Assembly: GCA_002086835.1 (NCBI GenBank)
Contig: MVIG01000002.1
Span: 372,001-436,000, forward strand
DNA length: 64,000 nt
From: Mycolicibacterium porcinum
GTDB lineage: Bacteria > Actinomycetota > Actinomycetes > Mycobacteriales > Mycobacteriaceae
Reading direction: 5' to 3'
Shown: one piece after another, positions 1 through 10,655 of the stretch
Layout: each line of letters starts with the position of its first letter
Position numbering within the stretch: position 1 is the first letter of the stretch
The notes under the pieces: generated by a model
The model's database searches: none
Seen by the model: only the letters and a program-made list of their open reading frames with translations
What the model was told of the DNA's origin: nothing
Made by a program: the position numbers and the translations under genes

Positions 1-3000
1 CTTCGCGGTCTGCTTGATGTGCAGCGCACCGTGCGCGACGCCCCCACCGGCATCGATGTCACCAAGCTGGCCCGGATCACCGTGATCGGTGAGGCCGAGG
101 AAGTCCGTGACGCGCTGCGGGCCTGGATCGCCCAGGCTGTCACCTGGCACGACCCGACCATGCTCGGGGTGGCCCTGGCCTCGCCGGACGTCGACGCGGA
201 TACCTGGTCGTGGCTGAAATGGCTGCCGCACGTGGATATTCCGTCGCAGGCCGACGGTGTCGGCCCGGCGCGGTACCTGGCCACCGGTGTGACCGAGCTT
301 CGCGGACAACTCGATTCGGCGCTGGCCGGACGGCCGGCCTTCCCGGCGGCGGCAGACCAGGCGCTGAAGCACCTGCTGGTCGTGCTCGACGATCCCGAAG
401 CCGACCCCGACGACATCGCACGGAAGCCCGGCCTGACCGGGGTGACCGTGATCCACCGCAGCGAGACGCTGCCCAACCGTGAGCAGTACCCCGATCCCGA
501 GCGGCCCATCCTGCGGGTCATCGAGGGCCGGATCGAGCGGTGGCAGAGCAACGGTTGGCAGCCCTACGTCGACAAGGCCGACGCGATGTCGGCCGCGGCC
601 GCCGCTCACATCGCGCGCCGGTTGTCGCGCTGGGACTCCAACCCCGGCTACGTGCGGTCGACCGCCACCGGCGGCGCCACCTTCACGACGCTGCTCGACA
701 TCCCGGATGCCTCGGCCCTGGACGTGGCCGACCTGTGGGCTCCGCGGAACCGCGACGACGAACTGCGCGTGCCGATCGGGGTCACCGCCACCGGCGAGCC
801 GCTGTACTTCGACCTCAAGGACGAGGCCGAGGGCGGTATGGGTCCACACGGCCTGATGATCGGTATGACCGGTTCGGGCAAGTCCCAGACGCTGATGTCG
901 ATCCTGTTGTCACTGTTGACCACTCACTCCGCCGAGCGGCTCATCGTGATCTACGCGGACTTCAAGGGTGAGGCCGGAGCCGACATCTTCCGCAACTTCC
1001 CGCAGGTGGTCGCGGTCATCTCGAACATGGCCGAGAAGCGGTCGCTGGCCGACCGGTTCGCCGACACCCTGCGCGGTGAGGTGGCCCGCCGTGAGCAGAT
1101 GCTCAAGGAGGCCGGCCGCCGGGTCCAGGGCAGTGCTTTCAACTCGGTCACCGAGTACGAAGCTGCCATCGCAGCGGGGCACGACCTGCCCCCCATGCCG
1201 ACGCTGTTCGTGGTCGCCGACGAGTTCACCCTGATGCTCGCCGAGCATCCCGAGTACGCGGACCTGTTCGACTACGTCGCGCGCAAGGGCCGCTCGTTCC
1301 GGATCCACATCCTGTTCGCGTCGCAGACGCTGGACGTGGGCCGGATCAAGGACATCGACAAGAACACGTCGTACCGGATCGGCCTGAAGGTGGCCAGCCC
1401 CAGCATCTCCCGGCAGATCATCGGGGTCGAGGACGCCTATCACATCGAATCCGGACGCGAGCACAAGGGCGAGGGCTTCCTGGTGCCGGCTCCCGGCGCG
1501 GTGCCGATCAAGTTCCGCAGCACCTATGTCGACGGCATCTATGACCCGCCGCGGGCCGAGAAGTCGATCGTGGTGCGGGCCCTGCCGCAGCCGCAGCTGT
1601 TCACGGCCTCGCGGGTCGAGCCCGAGCCCGACACCGTCATCGTCACCAACGAACCCGAGATCGACGTCGCGCCGCCGCGCAAGCTGATCGCCACCATCGG
1701 CGACCAGCTGGCCGCCTACGGCCCGCAGGCACCCAAGCTGTGGCTGCCGCCGCTGGACGACGCGATCGCCCTCGACGACGTGCTGGCCGGCGCCGACATC
1801 GAACCCGGCCAATTGCGTTGGCCGCTGGGTGAAATCGACAAGCCGTTCGAGATGCGCCGCGACGCTCTCGTGTACGACGCGAACTCGTCGGCGGCCAACG
1901 TGCTGATCCACGGCGGTCCGCGCTCGGGCAAGTCGACCGCGCTGCAGACATTCGTCCTGTCCGCGGCTGCCCTGCACTCGCCGAGCGAAGTGAGCTTCTA
2001 CTGCCTGGATTACGGCGGCGGACAGCTCGCAGGCCTGTCGGATCTGGCCCACGTCGGCAGTGTGGCGACCCCGTTGGAGCCCGAGCGCATCCGCCGTACC
2101 TTCGGCGAGCTCGAGCAGCTGCTGCAGGCCCGTCAGCGCCAAGGTGCGGTGAGCCGGGTGGGCAAGTATTCCGACGGCTACGGCGAAGTGTTCCTGGTCA
2201 TCGACAACCTGTACGCGTTCAGCCGGGACAACACCGACACGTTCAACACCCGTAACCCGTTGCTGGCCAAGGTGACCGAGCTGGCCAACACCGGTCTGGC
2301 CTACGGCATCCACGTCATCATCACCACGCCGAACTGGCTGGAGGTGCCGCTGGCGATGCGTGACGGCCTGGGCCTGCGCCTGGAGCTCAAGCTGCACGAC
2401 AGCCACGACAGCATCGTGCGTGTGGTGGGTGCGCTGCGACGTCCGGCCGAGTCGGTCCCGGCCGACCAGCCGGGCCGCGGCCTGACCATGGCCGCCGAAC
2501 ACTTCCTGTTCGCCGAGCCGCAGCTGAGCGACATCGCCGTCATCAACGCCCGCTACCCGGGGCAGAGCGCACCGCCGGTGCGTCTGCTGCCCACGGCGCT
2601 GGCTCCGGCCGCGCTGGCACCGCTGTACCCGGCGCCCGAGCAGGTGGTCATCGGGCAGCGCGAAGAGGACCTGGCACCGGTCGTGCTCGACTTCAAGACC
2701 AACCCGCTGCTCGCGGTCTTCGGCGATACCCGGTCGGGCAAGACGACGTTGCTGCGTCACATCATCCGGACCATCCGCGAGAACTCGCGGCCGGACGAGG
2801 TGGCCTTCACCGTCATCGACCGACGGCTGCACCTGGTCGAGGAGCCGTTGTTCCCGGACAACGAGTACACCGCCAACATCGATCGCGTGCTGCCGGCGAT
2901 GCTGGGTCTGTCAGCCCTCATCGAGAAGCGCCGTCCGCCTGCCGGTTTGAGTGCTCAGGAGCTCAGTGCCTGGAATCAGCGCACGGGTTCGGACGGTCAC

Positions 3001-3402
3001 ATCCACTACCTGATCATCGACGACGTGGACCAGATCCCCGACGGCCCCGCCATCAGCGGGCCGTTCGCGGGGCAGCGTCCGTGGACCAACATCGTGAACC
3101 TGTTGGCCGAGGCAACCGATCTGGGCCTACGTGTCATCGTGACCGCCCGGGCCACCGGGTCGGCGCACGCGGTGATGACCGCGCCGCTGCTGCGTCGTCT
3201 CAATGATCTGCAAGCGACCACCCTGATGCTGTCGGGCAATCCCGCCGACAGCGGCAAGCTCCGCGGACACCGGTTCGCCCGGTTCCCCGCGGGACGTGGC
3301 ATGTTGCTCGGCGACGGCGACGCGCCCGAGTTCGTCCAGCTCGTCAACCCACTCATCGATGACACGGCGCTGTCCGTGAACAACGGGAGAAAGGAATTCT
3401 GA
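1..3402 (+). CDS. eccC3: ESX-3 type VII secretion ATPase EccC3 (5' partial)
   Basis: This is the motor ATPase of the ESX-3 type VII secretion system, an inner-membrane-anchored FtsK/SpoIIIE-family protein that recognises EsxG/EsxH and PE/PPE substrates. The reading frame is open from base 1, so the N-terminus (membrane segments and about 200 residues) lies outside the window. Three successive P-loop ATPase domains are visible: GMTGSGKS near base 865, GGPRSGKS near base 1915 and GDTRSGKT near base 2725, each followed by a Walker-B-like stretch (VVADEF, LVIDNL, LIIDDVD). The stop overlaps the start of PE5 by one base (TGATG). The gene order that follows (PE, PPE, two Esx, EspG, EccD, MycP, EccE) identifies the locus as ESX-3, which is known to act in iron and zinc acquisition. 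Confidence 0.97.
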   Translation, partial: LRGLLDVQRTVRDAPTGIDVTKLARITVIGEAEEVRDALRAWIAQAVTWHDPTMLGVALASPDVDADTWSWLKWLPHVDIPSQADGVGPARYLATGVTELRGQLDSALAGRPAFPAAADQALKHLLVVLDDPEADPDDIARKPGLTGVTVIHRSETLPNREQYPDPERPILRVIEGRIERWQSNGWQPYVDKADAMSAAAAAHIARRLSRWDSNPGYVRSTATGGATFTTLLDIPDASALDVADLWAPRNRDDELRVPIGVTATGEPLYFDLKDEAEGGMGPHGLMIGMTGSGKSQTLMSILLSLLTTHSAERLIVIYADFKGEAGADIFRNFPQVVAVISNMAEKRSLADRFADTLRGEVARREQMLKEAGRRVQGSAFNSVTEYEAAIAAGHDLPPMPTLFVVADEFTLMLAEHPEYADLFDYVARKGRSFRIHILFASQTLDVGRIKDIDKNTSYRIGLKVASPSISRQIIGVEDAYHIESGREHKGEGFLVPAPGAVPIKFRSTYVDGIYDPPRAEKSIVVRALPQPQLFTASRVEPEPDTVIVTNEPEIDVAPPRKLIATIGDQLAAYGPQAPKLWLPPLDDAIALDDVLAGADIEPGQLRWPLGEIDKPFEMRRDALVYDANSSAANVLIHGGPRSGKSTALQTFVLSAAALHSPSEVSFYCLDYGGGQLAGLSDLAHVGSVATPLEPERIRRTFGELEQLLQARQRQGAVSRVGKYSDGYGEVFLVIDNLYAFSRDNTDTFNTRNPLLAKVTELANTGLAYGIHVIITTPNWLEVPLAMRDGLGLRLELKLHDSHDSIVRVVGALRRPAESVPADQPGRGLTMAAEHFLFAEPQLSDIAVINARYPGQSAPPVRLLPTALAPAALAPLYPAPEQVVIGQREEDLAPVVLDFKTNPLLAVFGDTRSGKTTLLRHIIRTIRENSRPDEVAFTVIDRRLHLVEEPLFPDNEYTANIDRVLPAMLGLSALIEKRRPPAGLSAQELSAWNQRTGSDGHIHYLIIDDVDQIPDGPAISGPFAGQRPWTNIVNLLAEATDLGLRVIVTARATGSAHAVMTAPLLRRLNDLQATTLMLSGNPADSGKLRGHRFARFPAGRGMLLGDGDAPEFVQLVNPLIDDTALSVNNGRKEF

Positions 3403-3713
3403 TGACATTGCGGGTAGTTCCGGAAGGATTGACCGCCGCGAGCGCGGCTGTCGAGGCGCTCACCGCGCGCCTGGCCGCCGCCCACGCGGCCGCCGCCCCC
3501 GTCGTCTCGGCGGTGATCCCACCTGCCGCCGACGCGGTGTCGCTGCAGACCGCGACCGGGTTCAGCGCGCACGGAGCCCAGCACTCGGCGCTGGCTGCCC
3601 AGGGCGTGGAGGAACTCGGCCGCTCGGGTGTCGGCGTCGGGGAGTCCGGTGCCAGCTACGTCACCGGCGATGCCATGGCGGCCGCGTCCTACCTGACTGC
3701 GCGCGGCTTCTGA
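3402..3713 (+). CDS. PE5: PE family protein PE5 (ESX-3)
   Basis: A 103-residue protein that is nearly all Ala-rich helix, as expected for a PE protein that pairs with the next gene's PPE protein as a secreted heterodimer. It carries the general type VII secretion signal YxxxD (YVTGD) near residue 87. The classical N-terminal Pro-Glu is displaced, reading RVVPEGL at residues 4-10. The ATG overlaps the eccC3 stop, with GGAGAAAGG upstream as ribosome site, and the PPE start follows after one base. The position between eccC3 and PPE4 matches PE5 of M. tuberculosis and M. smegmatis. Confidence 0.93.
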   Translation: MTLRVVPEGLTAASAAVEALTARLAAAHAAAAPVVSAVIPPAADAVSLQTATGFSAHGAQHSALAAQGVEELGRSGVGVGESGASYVTGDAMAAASYLTARGF

Positions 3714-3714
3714 C

Positions 3715-5277
3715 ATGACTGCCCCCATCTGGATGGCCCTACCGCCCGAGGTGCACTCGACGCTGCTCTCCAGCGGCCCGGGCGCCGGGCCGTTGCTGGC
3801 CGCAGCGGGGGCCTGGCAGTCGCTGAGCACTGAATACGCCTCGGCAGCAGCAGAACTCACCAGTGTGCTGGGTGGGGTGCAGGCCGGGTCGTGGGAGGGC
3901 CCGAGCTCGGAGCAGTACGTGGCGGCCCATGGGCCCTACCTGACGTGGTTGGCGCAGCAGAGTGCCAACAGCGCGGCGGTGGCGGTGCAACACGAAACAG
4001 CGGCCGCGGCCTACACCACGGCGCTGGCGGCCATGCCGACGTTGCCCGAGCTGGCGCTGAACCACGTTGTGCACGGCGTCCTGATCGCCACGAACTTCTT
4101 CGGCATCAACATGATTCCGATCGCGGTCAACGAGGCCGATTACGTCAGGATGTGGGTCCAGGCGGCCACCACCATGGCGACCTATCAGGCCGTCTCGGGT
4201 GCCGCCGTCATGGCGGCTCCCGCCAGCGCGCCGTCGCCGATGTTGCTCAAACCCGTTGTGGGGGAGGCGGGTACCGCTTCGGCCAACGCGCAGCAGATGA
4301 TGACGCAGGCTCAGGCAGGCGAATCCGGTTCGGCGATGGAGAATTCGAACATCATCTCCGACCTGCTCGAGCAGTACCTGAAGAATGTGCCGGGCGGGCA
4401 GGACATCATCGACTTCCTCAAAGATCCGCTGGGCAATCTGCAGAAGCTGCTCAACGACTTCTTGACCGACCCGATCGGTGCGTGGGGTACCTGGGGACCG
4501 TTGTTGTCAGCGGTCGCATACCAGGTGTTCACCAACCTGGTGGGCTGGCCGACCTGGGGCATGATCCTCGCGTCACCGTTCCTGATTCCGGCCCTGGCGG
4601 CGCTGGGGATCACCGGATTGGTGCTGCTCATCGACCACGTGATGCAACCGCCCGCCGAGCCGGCCCCGGCAGATGCGCCCGTCGAGCCCGCGCCGGTGGC
4701 CGAACAGCAGCGGTCGTACCCCTTGGCGGGCCTACCCGCACCCGGTGGCACCGCGGTGGGCGTCGGTGCGCCCGCAGGTGCTCCCGCGGCCGGTGCGGGC
4801 GGGGTCGCGGCACCCGCTCCGGCGGCAGCGGCAGCGTTCGCTCCGTATGCGGTGTTGGGCAGTGACCCCGACGAGGGTTTCAGCCCGACCGTGGGCGGCA
4901 AGTCCACCGCCTCGGCGCCGGCCTCTGGGATCCCCGCCGCCGCCTCCGGGGTGGCGGCATCGCTGGCGGCGCGGCGCAAGCGTCGGCGCAAGCGGGGTGC
5001 GGCGCTGGAAGACCACGCCTACGCGGATGCCTACATGGACTACGAGGCGCCCGATCCGGAACCGGCGCCGAAGCCGGAACCACGCGTGCGTGCCTCTGAA
5101 AGCGGTGCCGGCACCATGGGATTCACCGGCACCGAATCGAAATCCGATGCGACCGCGGCCGGGCTGACCACCCTGGCCGGCGAGAGATTCGACGAGAGCC
5201 CTGTCTCGCCGATGCTGCCCGGTTCCTGGGACCCCGATGAGGCCCCGGGTGATCCGGAAGGGGGTTCCCGCAGCTGA
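3715..5277 (+). CDS. PPE4: PPE family protein PPE4 (ESX-3)
   Basis: A 520-residue PPE protein, secreted as a complex with PE5 and chaperoned by EspG3. The PPE motif is at residues 10-12 (ALPPEV), followed by the helical hairpin with SWEG (WxG). A hydrophobic helix around residues 280-310 is followed by a long Pro/Ala-rich linker and then a basic RRKRRRKR patch near residue 422 and an acidic tail, giving an unusually long low-complexity C-terminus. The known role of ESX-3 PE/PPE proteins in siderophore-bound iron uptake makes that the likely job here; it is inferred from the locus rather than seen directly. Confidence 0.94.
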   Translation: MTAPIWMALPPEVHSTLLSSGPGAGPLLAAAGAWQSLSTEYASAAAELTSVLGGVQAGSWEGPSSEQYVAAHGPYLTWLAQQSANSAAVAVQHETAAAAYTTALAAMPTLPELALNHVVHGVLIATNFFGINMIPIAVNEADYVRMWVQAATTMATYQAVSGAAVMAAPASAPSPMLLKPVVGEAGTASANAQQMMTQAQAGESGSAMENSNIISDLLEQYLKNVPGGQDIIDFLKDPLGNLQKLLNDFLTDPIGAWGTWGPLLSAVAYQVFTNLVGWPTWGMILASPFLIPALAALGITGLVLLIDHVMQPPAEPAPADAPVEPAPVAEQQRSYPLAGLPAPGGTAVGVGAPAGAPAAGAGGVAAPAPAAAAAFAPYAVLGSDPDEGFSPTVGGKSTASAPASGIPAAASGVAASLAARRKRRRKRGAALEDHAYADAYMDYEAPDPEPAPKPEPRVRASESGAGTMGFTGTESKSDATAAGLTTLAGERFDESPVSPMLPGSWDPDEAPGDPEGGSRS

Positions 5278-5326
5278 CCAGACCGCTCGTGCATGACCAT
5301 CCACCAACGATCCGAAAGGAAAAACC

Positions 5327-5620
5327 ATGAGTCTGTTGGACGCTCACATCCCCCAGCTGATCGCCTCCGAGGCCGCCTTCGGCGCCAAGGCCGCGCTGAT
5401 GCGCAGCACCATCGCCCAGGCCGAGCAGGCCGCCATGTCCTCGCAGGCCTACCACATGGGTGAGGCCTCAGCCGCGTTCCAGGCCGCTCACGCCCGGTTC
5501 GTCGAGGTGTCGGCCAAGGTCAACGCACTGCTCGACATCGCGCAGCTCAACCTCGGCGACGCCGCGAGCACCTACGTCGCCCAGGATGCCGCCGCCGCCA
5601 GCACCTACACCTCGGTCTAG
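5327..5620 (+). CDS. esxG: ESX-3 secreted protein EsxG
   Basis: A 97-residue WXG100-superfamily protein, the EsxG partner that folds with EsxH into a heterodimeric four-helix bundle and is exported by ESX-3. EsxG-type proteins lack a true WxG turn; here the turn reads YHMGEA. The start ATG has a good ribosome site (GAAAGGA) about 7 bases upstream. A 49-bp gap separates it from PPE4, and esxH follows 29 bases downstream, so the pair is surely co-transcribed. Confidence 0.96.
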   Translation: MSLLDAHIPQLIASEAAFGAKAALMRSTIAQAEQAAMSSQAYHMGEASAAFQAAHARFVEVSAKVNALLDIAQLNLGDAASTYVAQDAAAASTYTSV

Positions 5621-5649
5621 CCGAACAAGCAACGGATACAGGAGTTTTC

Positions 5650-5937
5650 ATGTCACAGATCATGTACAACTACCCGGCCATGCTGGCTCACGCCGGGGAG
5701 ATGAACACCTACTCGGGTGCGCTGCACGCCGTCGGTGCCGACATCGCCGCCGAGCAGGCCGCGCTGAGCAGCGCCTGGCAGGGTGACACCGGTATGACCT
5801 ACCAGGCCTGGCAGGCCCAGTGGAACCAGGCCATGGAAGAGCTGACCCGCGCCTACCGGGCGATGGCCTCGACTCACGAGATGAACACCATGTCGATGAG
5901 CGCGCGGGACGCGGCCGAAGGTGCCAAGTGGGGCTGA
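5650..5937 (+). CDS. esxH: ESX-3 secreted protein EsxH
   Basis: A 95-residue WXG100 protein with the WxG turn in SSAWQGDTG. It pairs with EsxG and is secreted by ESX-3; the equivalent M. tuberculosis protein (TB10.4) binds zinc and interferes with host ESCRT. The ATG follows AGGAG with 6-base spacing. The adjacent espG3 starts ten bases after the stop. Confidence 0.96.
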   Translation: MSQIMYNYPAMLAHAGEMNTYSGALHAVGADIAAEQAALSSAWQGDTGMTYQAWQAQWNQAMEELTRAYRAMASTHEMNTMSMSARDAAEGAKWG

Positions 5938-5946
5938 TGGGCAGCA

Positions 5947-6891
5947 GTGCGGGCTAACGCTGTCGAGCTGACCACCGACCAGGCCTGGTACCTCGCCGAG
6001 GTACTCGGCGCCGGGGCGTATCCGTGGGTGCTGGCCATCACGCCGCCCTACAGCGAACCGGCGCAGCGGTTCGGTTTTGCCGCCGAGCAGGCCGCTGAAC
6101 TGACTCGGATGGGTGTGCTCGACGCCAGTGGTGAGGTCAATCCGCAGGTGGCGCACTGGGTTCGGCTGGTATGCCGGTCGACCCAGTGGCTCGACCTGCG
6201 GTTTGTCTCCGGCCCGGGGGATCTGCTGCGCGGGATCGTGGCCCGAGGGTCGCTTGTGCGAGGAGGCGACCAGCACGGCCCCGACGGGCGCACGGTCGTG
6301 GTGCTGCGCAACGCGCAGCTGGTGACGTTCACCGAGATGGACATCAACCACCCGCACGGCCTGGTGCCGGTGCTCACCGCCGGCCTGTCGCAACGCAGGC
6401 CGGCGCGGTTCGAGGAGTTCGCGCTGCCGGCCGCGGCCGGTGCCCGCGCCGACGAGCAGATCCGTAACGGCACGCCGCTGATCGAAGTGCTGGGATTTCT
6501 CGGTGTCCCGGCCTCGGCGCGGCCGATCGTGGAGTCGGTGTTCGACGGGCGACGCACCTACGTCGAGATCGTGGCCGGCGAACACCGCGACGGTCACCGG
6601 GTCACCACCCAGGTGGGAGTCAGCATCATCGACACCCCCGAGGGCCGGATTCTGGTGTCCCCGTCGAAAGCCTTCGACGGGGAATGGATTTCGACCTTCA
6701 CGGCGGGCACAGCCGAGGCGATCGCGATGGCGATCGAACGGCTCACGGCCTCGCTGCCCAGCGGCTCCTGGTTCCCCGACCAGCCGCTGATCCGCGACTT
6801 CGACGAAGCAGCGATACCCGACCGCGTAACTACCAACAGCGCTGTATCCCACCGAGATTCACGCTCCATGAGAAGAACCCAGAAAGCATAG
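5947..6891 (+). CDS. espG3: ESX-3 PE/PPE chaperone EspG3
   Basis: A 314-residue cytosolic chaperone of the EspG family, which binds the tip of PE-PPE heterodimers and delivers them to the ESX-3 channel. The start is GTG; the protein opens with [19 protein letters not shown], typical of mycobacterial EspG3. The C-terminal 30 residues after DEAAIPDRV are polar and probably disordered. Its stop lies 2 bases before the eccD3 ATG, indicating translational coupling. Confidence 0.95.
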   Translation: MRANAVELTTDQAWYLAEVLGAGAYPWVLAITPPYSEPAQRFGFAAEQAAELTRMGVLDASGEVNPQVAHWVRLVCRSTQWLDLRFVSGPGDLLRGIVARGSLVRGGDQHGPDGRTVVVLRNAQLVTFTEMDINHPHGLVPVLTAGLSQRRPARFEEFALPAAAGARADEQIRNGTPLIEVLGFLGVPASARPIVESVFDGRRTYVEIVAGEHRDGHRVTTQVGVSIIDTPEGRILVSPSKAFDGEWISTFTAGTAEAIAMAIERLTASLPSGSWFPDQPLIRDFDEAAIPDRVTTNSAVSHRDSRSMRRTQKA

Positions 6892-6893
6892 GA

Positions 6894-8321
6894 ATGTCCG
6901 ACAACACTGTGATGCCGATCGTTCGGGTGGCCGTGCTGGCCGCTGGAGACGACGGCGGCCGGCTGACCGAGATGGCCCTGCCGTCCGAGCTGCCGTTGCG
7001 CGAGATCCTGCCCGCGGTCCAGCGCATCGTGCTCCCCGCCGGGGGCGACGGTGCCGATAGCGGCGACAACGGCGCCGGCGACCCGGTGCGGCTCAGCCTG
7101 GCCCCGGTTGGCGGTGCGCCCTACAGCCTGGATGCCACGCTCGACACGGTCGGTGTGGTGGACGGGGATCTGCTTGCCCTGCAGGCTGTTCCCGCCGGCC
7201 CGGCGGCCCCGCGCATCGTGGAGGACATCGCCGATGCCGCCGTGATCTTCTCGGCTACCCGCCGGCGTCCGTGGGGCGCGGCCAACATCGCGCGCTACGC
7301 ATCGCTGGCCCTGATCGGACTCATCCTGGTCGGCACCGGGCTGGGCGTGGCCCACCGCGTGGTGACCGGTGAAGTGCTCGGACTCTTCGTCGTCGGTGGG
7401 ATCGCCATCGCGACCGTGTTCGCCGCGCTGTCGACCAGGCGCCGGTCACCTGCGCTGGCCACCGCGCTGGCCGTCACCGCACTCGTCCCGGTCGCCGCGG
7501 CGTTCGCCCTCGGTGTGCCAGGTGAATTCGGCGCGCCGAGCATTCTTCTGGCTGCAGCCGCAGTGGCCGCATGGTCGCTGATCAGCATGGCCAGCTCGCC
7601 CGACGATCGGGGCATCGCGGTGTTCACCGCGACCGCGGTCGCCGGAGTCGGCGTGTTGCTGGTCGCCGGTGCGGCCTCGCTGTGGGTGATCAACTCGACG
7701 GTGATCGGGTGTGCTCTCGTCGTCATCGCGCTGGTGGTGACCGTCCAGGCGGCCCAGTTGTCCGCGATGTGGGCCCGCTTCCCGCTGCCGGTCATCCCGG
7801 CACCGGGCGATCCGTCTCCGTCGGCACATCCGCTTTCGGTGTTGGCGGACCTGCCGCGCCGGGTCCGCGTGAGCCAGTCGCACCAGACCGGCGTGATCGC
7901 CGCGGGCGTGCTGCTCGGGGTGGCCGGGTCGGTGGCCCTGGTCGGCTCACCGACCGCGTCTCCGTGGGCCTGGTACATCGTGGTGGCCGCTGCGGTCGGC
8001 GCCGCCCTGCGGGCCCGGGTCTGGGACTCCGCCTCGTGCAAGGCATGGCTGCTCGGCCATCCCTACCTGCTGACCGTTGTCTTGTTGGTGGCCTTCGCAA
8101 TCGACGGTCGCTACCAGGCCGCCTGGTTTGCCCTGGCGGCACTGGCCGGCCTGGTCGTGGTGTGGGTCGTCGCCGCGCTGAACCCGCGGGCCGCCTCCCC
8201 GGACACCTACTCGCTGCCGATGCGGCGCCTGGTCGGCTTCCTGGCCACCGGCCTCGATGCTTCGCTGATTCCGGTGATGGCGTTCCTGATCGGGCTGTTC
8301 AGCCTCGTTCTCGACAGGTGA
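6894..8321 (+). CDS. eccD3: ESX-3 membrane channel protein EccD3
   Basis: A 475-residue polytopic membrane protein that forms the central scaffold of the ESX-3 inner-membrane complex. The N-terminal ~95 residues form the ubiquitin-like YukD domain (IVRVAVLAAGDDGGRLTEM...), followed by about eleven hydrophobic segments. The chosen ATG is two bases after the espG3 stop and gives the family length; longer in-frame extensions would run back into espG3 and are rejected. Confidence 0.95.
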   Translation: MSDNTVMPIVRVAVLAAGDDGGRLTEMALPSELPLREILPAVQRIVLPAGGDGADSGDNGAGDPVRLSLAPVGGAPYSLDATLDTVGVVDGDLLALQAVPAGPAAPRIVEDIADAAVIFSATRRRPWGAANIARYASLALIGLILVGTGLGVAHRVVTGEVLGLFVVGGIAIATVFAALSTRRRSPALATALAVTALVPVAAAFALGVPGEFGAPSILLAAAAVAAWSLISMASSPDDRGIAVFTATAVAGVGVLLVAGAASLWVINSTVIGCALVVIALVVTVQAAQLSAMWARFPLPVIPAPGDPSPSAHPLSVLADLPRRVRVSQSHQTGVIAAGVLLGVAGSVALVGSPTASPWAWYIVVAAAVGAALRARVWDSASCKAWLLGHPYLLTVVLLVAFAIDGRYQAAWFALAALAGLVVVWVVAALNPRAASPDTYSLPMRRLVGFLATGLDASLIPVMAFLIGLFSLVLDR

Positions 8322-8328
8322 TGAATCG

Positions 8329-9729
8329 GTGATCCACAAGAGCCTGGGTGTTCTGGCCACAACCGGTCTGGTGTTGTTGGTCGGCGCCCCGTCGGCGGGT
8401 GCCGTCAGCCCGCCCGAGGTCGATCCACAGATCGCCCCGCCGGCCGGTAGTGCCGGCCCGGTGGGCGCGATGGCGCAGCGTTCGGCGTGTGCCACCACCG
8501 GCGTGCTGCCTGGCACTGATCCCGGATCGGTCAATCCGAATCAGTTGGCGCTCAACCTGTCCGGCGCCTGGAAGCAGAGCCGTGGCCAGGGGCAGACGGT
8601 CGCTGTCATCGACACCGGTGTGCAGCCGGGACCCCGGCTGCCGCACGTCGAAGGCGGCGGCGACTTCATCGAGTCGACCGATGGCCTGACCGACTGTGAC
8701 GGCCACGGGACCTCGGTGGCCGGACTCATTGCCGGGCAGCCCGGGGCCGACGGCTTCTCCGGCGTGGCGCCCGACGCCCGGTTGATCTCGATCCGGCAGA
8801 ATTCGCCTCGGTTCGCGCCCCGCGCGGCCGGCGGCGACATGGCCGAGGCTCGGGTGGCGGCCGACGTGGCCAGCCTGGCCCGCGCCGTCGTGCGCGCGGC
8901 CGATATGGGTGCACGCGTCATCAACATCTCCGTGGTGACCTGCATGCCCGCCGACAAACACATCGACCAGAACGAACTCGGTGCGGCACTGCGTTATGCG
9001 GCGGTCGAGAAGGACGCGGTGATCGTCGCGGCCGCGGGAAACACACAGGGCGGCGTCACCACCGGATCGGCGTGCGGATCCAACCCGTTGTCGGGTGCCC
9101 CCGATGATCCGCGTAACTGGGGCGGCGTCTCCTCGGTGTCCATCCCCTCGTGGTGGCAGCCCTATGTGCTGTCCGTCGGCGCTCTCAACGCCACCGGTCA
9201 GCCTTCGGCATTCACCATGGCCGGACCCTGGGTCGGCATCGCGGCGCCTGGCGAGAACATCTCCTCGGTGAGCAACGCACCCGGCGGAGGATTGTCCAAC
9301 GCCATGACCACCGATCAGGACAAGATGGTCCCGCTCAGTGGCACCAGCTACGCCGCGGCGTACGTGTCCGGTGTTGCGGCCTTGGTGCGCAGCAAGTTTC
9401 CCGATTTGAACGCACGCCAGGTGGTACACCGGCTGACCACGACGGCCCAGGGTGCTCCTCGTTCGCCGTCGAACGTGATCGGCGCCGGCGGGGTCGATCC
9501 GGTCGCCGCGCTCACCTGGGATGTCGCCGACATGCCGCTCGATGGCCCGGAGGCTCCCGCAGGCAAACCCATTGCCGCACCGGAAGAACCGGCCCCGCGG
9601 GACAACACCGGGCGAATCGTCGCATTTGCCGGCACCGGAGCACTTGCGCTGGCGGCCATGGCGTGGGCCTTTTTTGCTCCTCGCGTGCGCGCCGCCTCCA
9701 GCACGTACCGACGGAAGGACCACTCATGA
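8329..9729 (+). CDS. mycP3: ESX-3 mycosin protease MycP3
   Basis: A 466-residue subtilisin-like membrane protease that caps the ESX-3 complex on the periplasmic side. There is an N-terminal signal peptide (hydrophobic residues 7-25, cleavage near AGA). The catalytic triad is complete: Asp95 in VAVIDTG, His126 in DGHGTSVAG and Ser340 in SGTSYAAA. A C-terminal transmembrane helix (around residues 428-450) is followed by a short basic tail. The start is GTG, 7 bases after eccD3. It overlaps eccE3 by four bases (ATGA). Confidence 0.96.
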   Translation: MIHKSLGVLATTGLVLLVGAPSAGAVSPPEVDPQIAPPAGSAGPVGAMAQRSACATTGVLPGTDPGSVNPNQLALNLSGAWKQSRGQGQTVAVIDTGVQPGPRLPHVEGGGDFIESTDGLTDCDGHGTSVAGLIAGQPGADGFSGVAPDARLISIRQNSPRFAPRAAGGDMAEARVAADVASLARAVVRAADMGARVINISVVTCMPADKHIDQNELGAALRYAAVEKDAVIVAAAGNTQGGVTTGSACGSNPLSGAPDDPRNWGGVSSVSIPSWWQPYVLSVGALNATGQPSAFTMAGPWVGIAAPGENISSVSNAPGGGLSNAMTTDQDKMVPLSGTSYAAAYVSGVAALVRSKFPDLNARQVVHRLTTTAQGAPRSPSNVIGAGGVDPVAALTWDVADMPLDGPEAPAGKPIAAPEEPAPRDNTGRIVAFAGTGALALAAMAWAFFAPRVRAASSTYRRKDHS

Positions 9730-10655
9730 CCGCCCGACTTGCGTTGGCATCCCTGTTCGTCGTGGCGGCCGTGCTGGCCCGGCCGTGGCAGACCAACACC
9801 GAACGCTGGGTGCTCGGCGTCTCCGCCGCCGCGGTGGTACTGCTGCTGGCCTGGTGGGGCGGGATGTTCCTGACCACCCGGGTGGCCCGGCACTTCGGGG
9901 TGTTGCGGCGCAACCTCTCCAAGAAGCAGCCTGAAGCGGCGCCCGATTCGGAGACCGTCGTGCTGCGGGTCGACCCCGCGGACCCGGCCCAGCTCCCAGT
10001 CGTGGTCAGCTACCTGGACCGCTACGGCATCCGCTGCGACAAGGCCCGGGTGACCCACCGCGATGCCGGCGGTTCTCGCCGCAGCTGGATCAGCCTGACC
10101 GTGGCCGCGGTGGACAACCTCGATGCGTTGCGTGCCCGGTCATCGCGGATCCCGTTGCGCGACACCACGGAAATCGTCGGCCGCCGGCTCCGTGACCATC
10201 TGCAGGAGCAGGGCTGGACCGTCACCCTCGTCGACGGGGTGGATTCCCCGCTGCCCGAGCCGGGCAAGGAAATCTGGCGCGGGGTGAAGGACGACTCGGG
10301 ATATGTTGCGGCATACCGCGTCAACGTCAGCGACAAGCTGGAGGCCGTCCTGGCCGGGGTGCGCGCGCTGCCCGCCCAGGAAACCTGGACCGCACTGGAG
10401 TTCACCGGTCCTCCGGCGCAGCCGCAGCTGACGGTGGGTGCGGCGTTGCGCACTGCGGACCGGCCCCCGCGGCGGGCCCCGCTGGCCGGCCTGAAATCGA
10501 CCGCCGGTCGGCATCGTCCCGCGTTGGCAGCGCTGAACCCGTTGTCTTCGGACCGTCTGGACGGCACCCCGTCCGCGTTGCCGTCGGCGCTGCTGGCGTC
10601 GGTCGAGCCGTCAGTCGAACATGAAATCCCGCAGGAAGTGGGTCATCCGGCGTAG
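9726..10655 (+). CDS. eccE3: ESX-3 membrane complex protein EccE3
   Basis: A 309-residue protein with two N-terminal transmembrane helices (residues 3-20 and 28-48) and a periplasmic C-terminal domain, as expected for EccE, the peripheral subunit of the ESX membrane complex. The ATG overlaps the mycP3 stop (ATGA). The last 45 bases overlap, tail to tail, the 3' end of the hydrolase gene on the other strand, so the two transcripts are complementary at their ends. This is the last gene of the ESX-3 locus. Confidence 0.93.
   Translation: MTARLALASLFVVAAVLARPWQTNTERWVLGVSAAAVVLLLAWWGGMFLTTRVARHFGVLRRNLSKKQPEAAPDSETVVLRVDPADPAQLPVVVSYLDRYGIRCDKARVTHRDAGGSRRSWISLTVAAVDNLDALRARSSRIPLRDTTEIVGRRLRDHLQEQGWTVTLVDGVDSPLPEPGKEIWRGVKDDSGYVAAYRVNVSDKLEAVLAGVRALPAQETWTALEFTGPPAQPQLTVGAALRTADRPPRRAPLAGLKSTAGRHRPALAALNPLSSDRLDGTPSALPSALLASVEPSVEHEIPQEVGHPA

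Noticed and set aside
910-2832. A 640-codon open frame antisense to eccC3
   Set aside because: High-GC codon bias opens antisense frames; the translation is Arg/Gln/His-rich with no domain, and the sense frame is clearly EccC3.
8299-9723. A 474-codon open frame antisense to mycP3
   Set aside because: Shadow of a gene with a complete catalytic triad.
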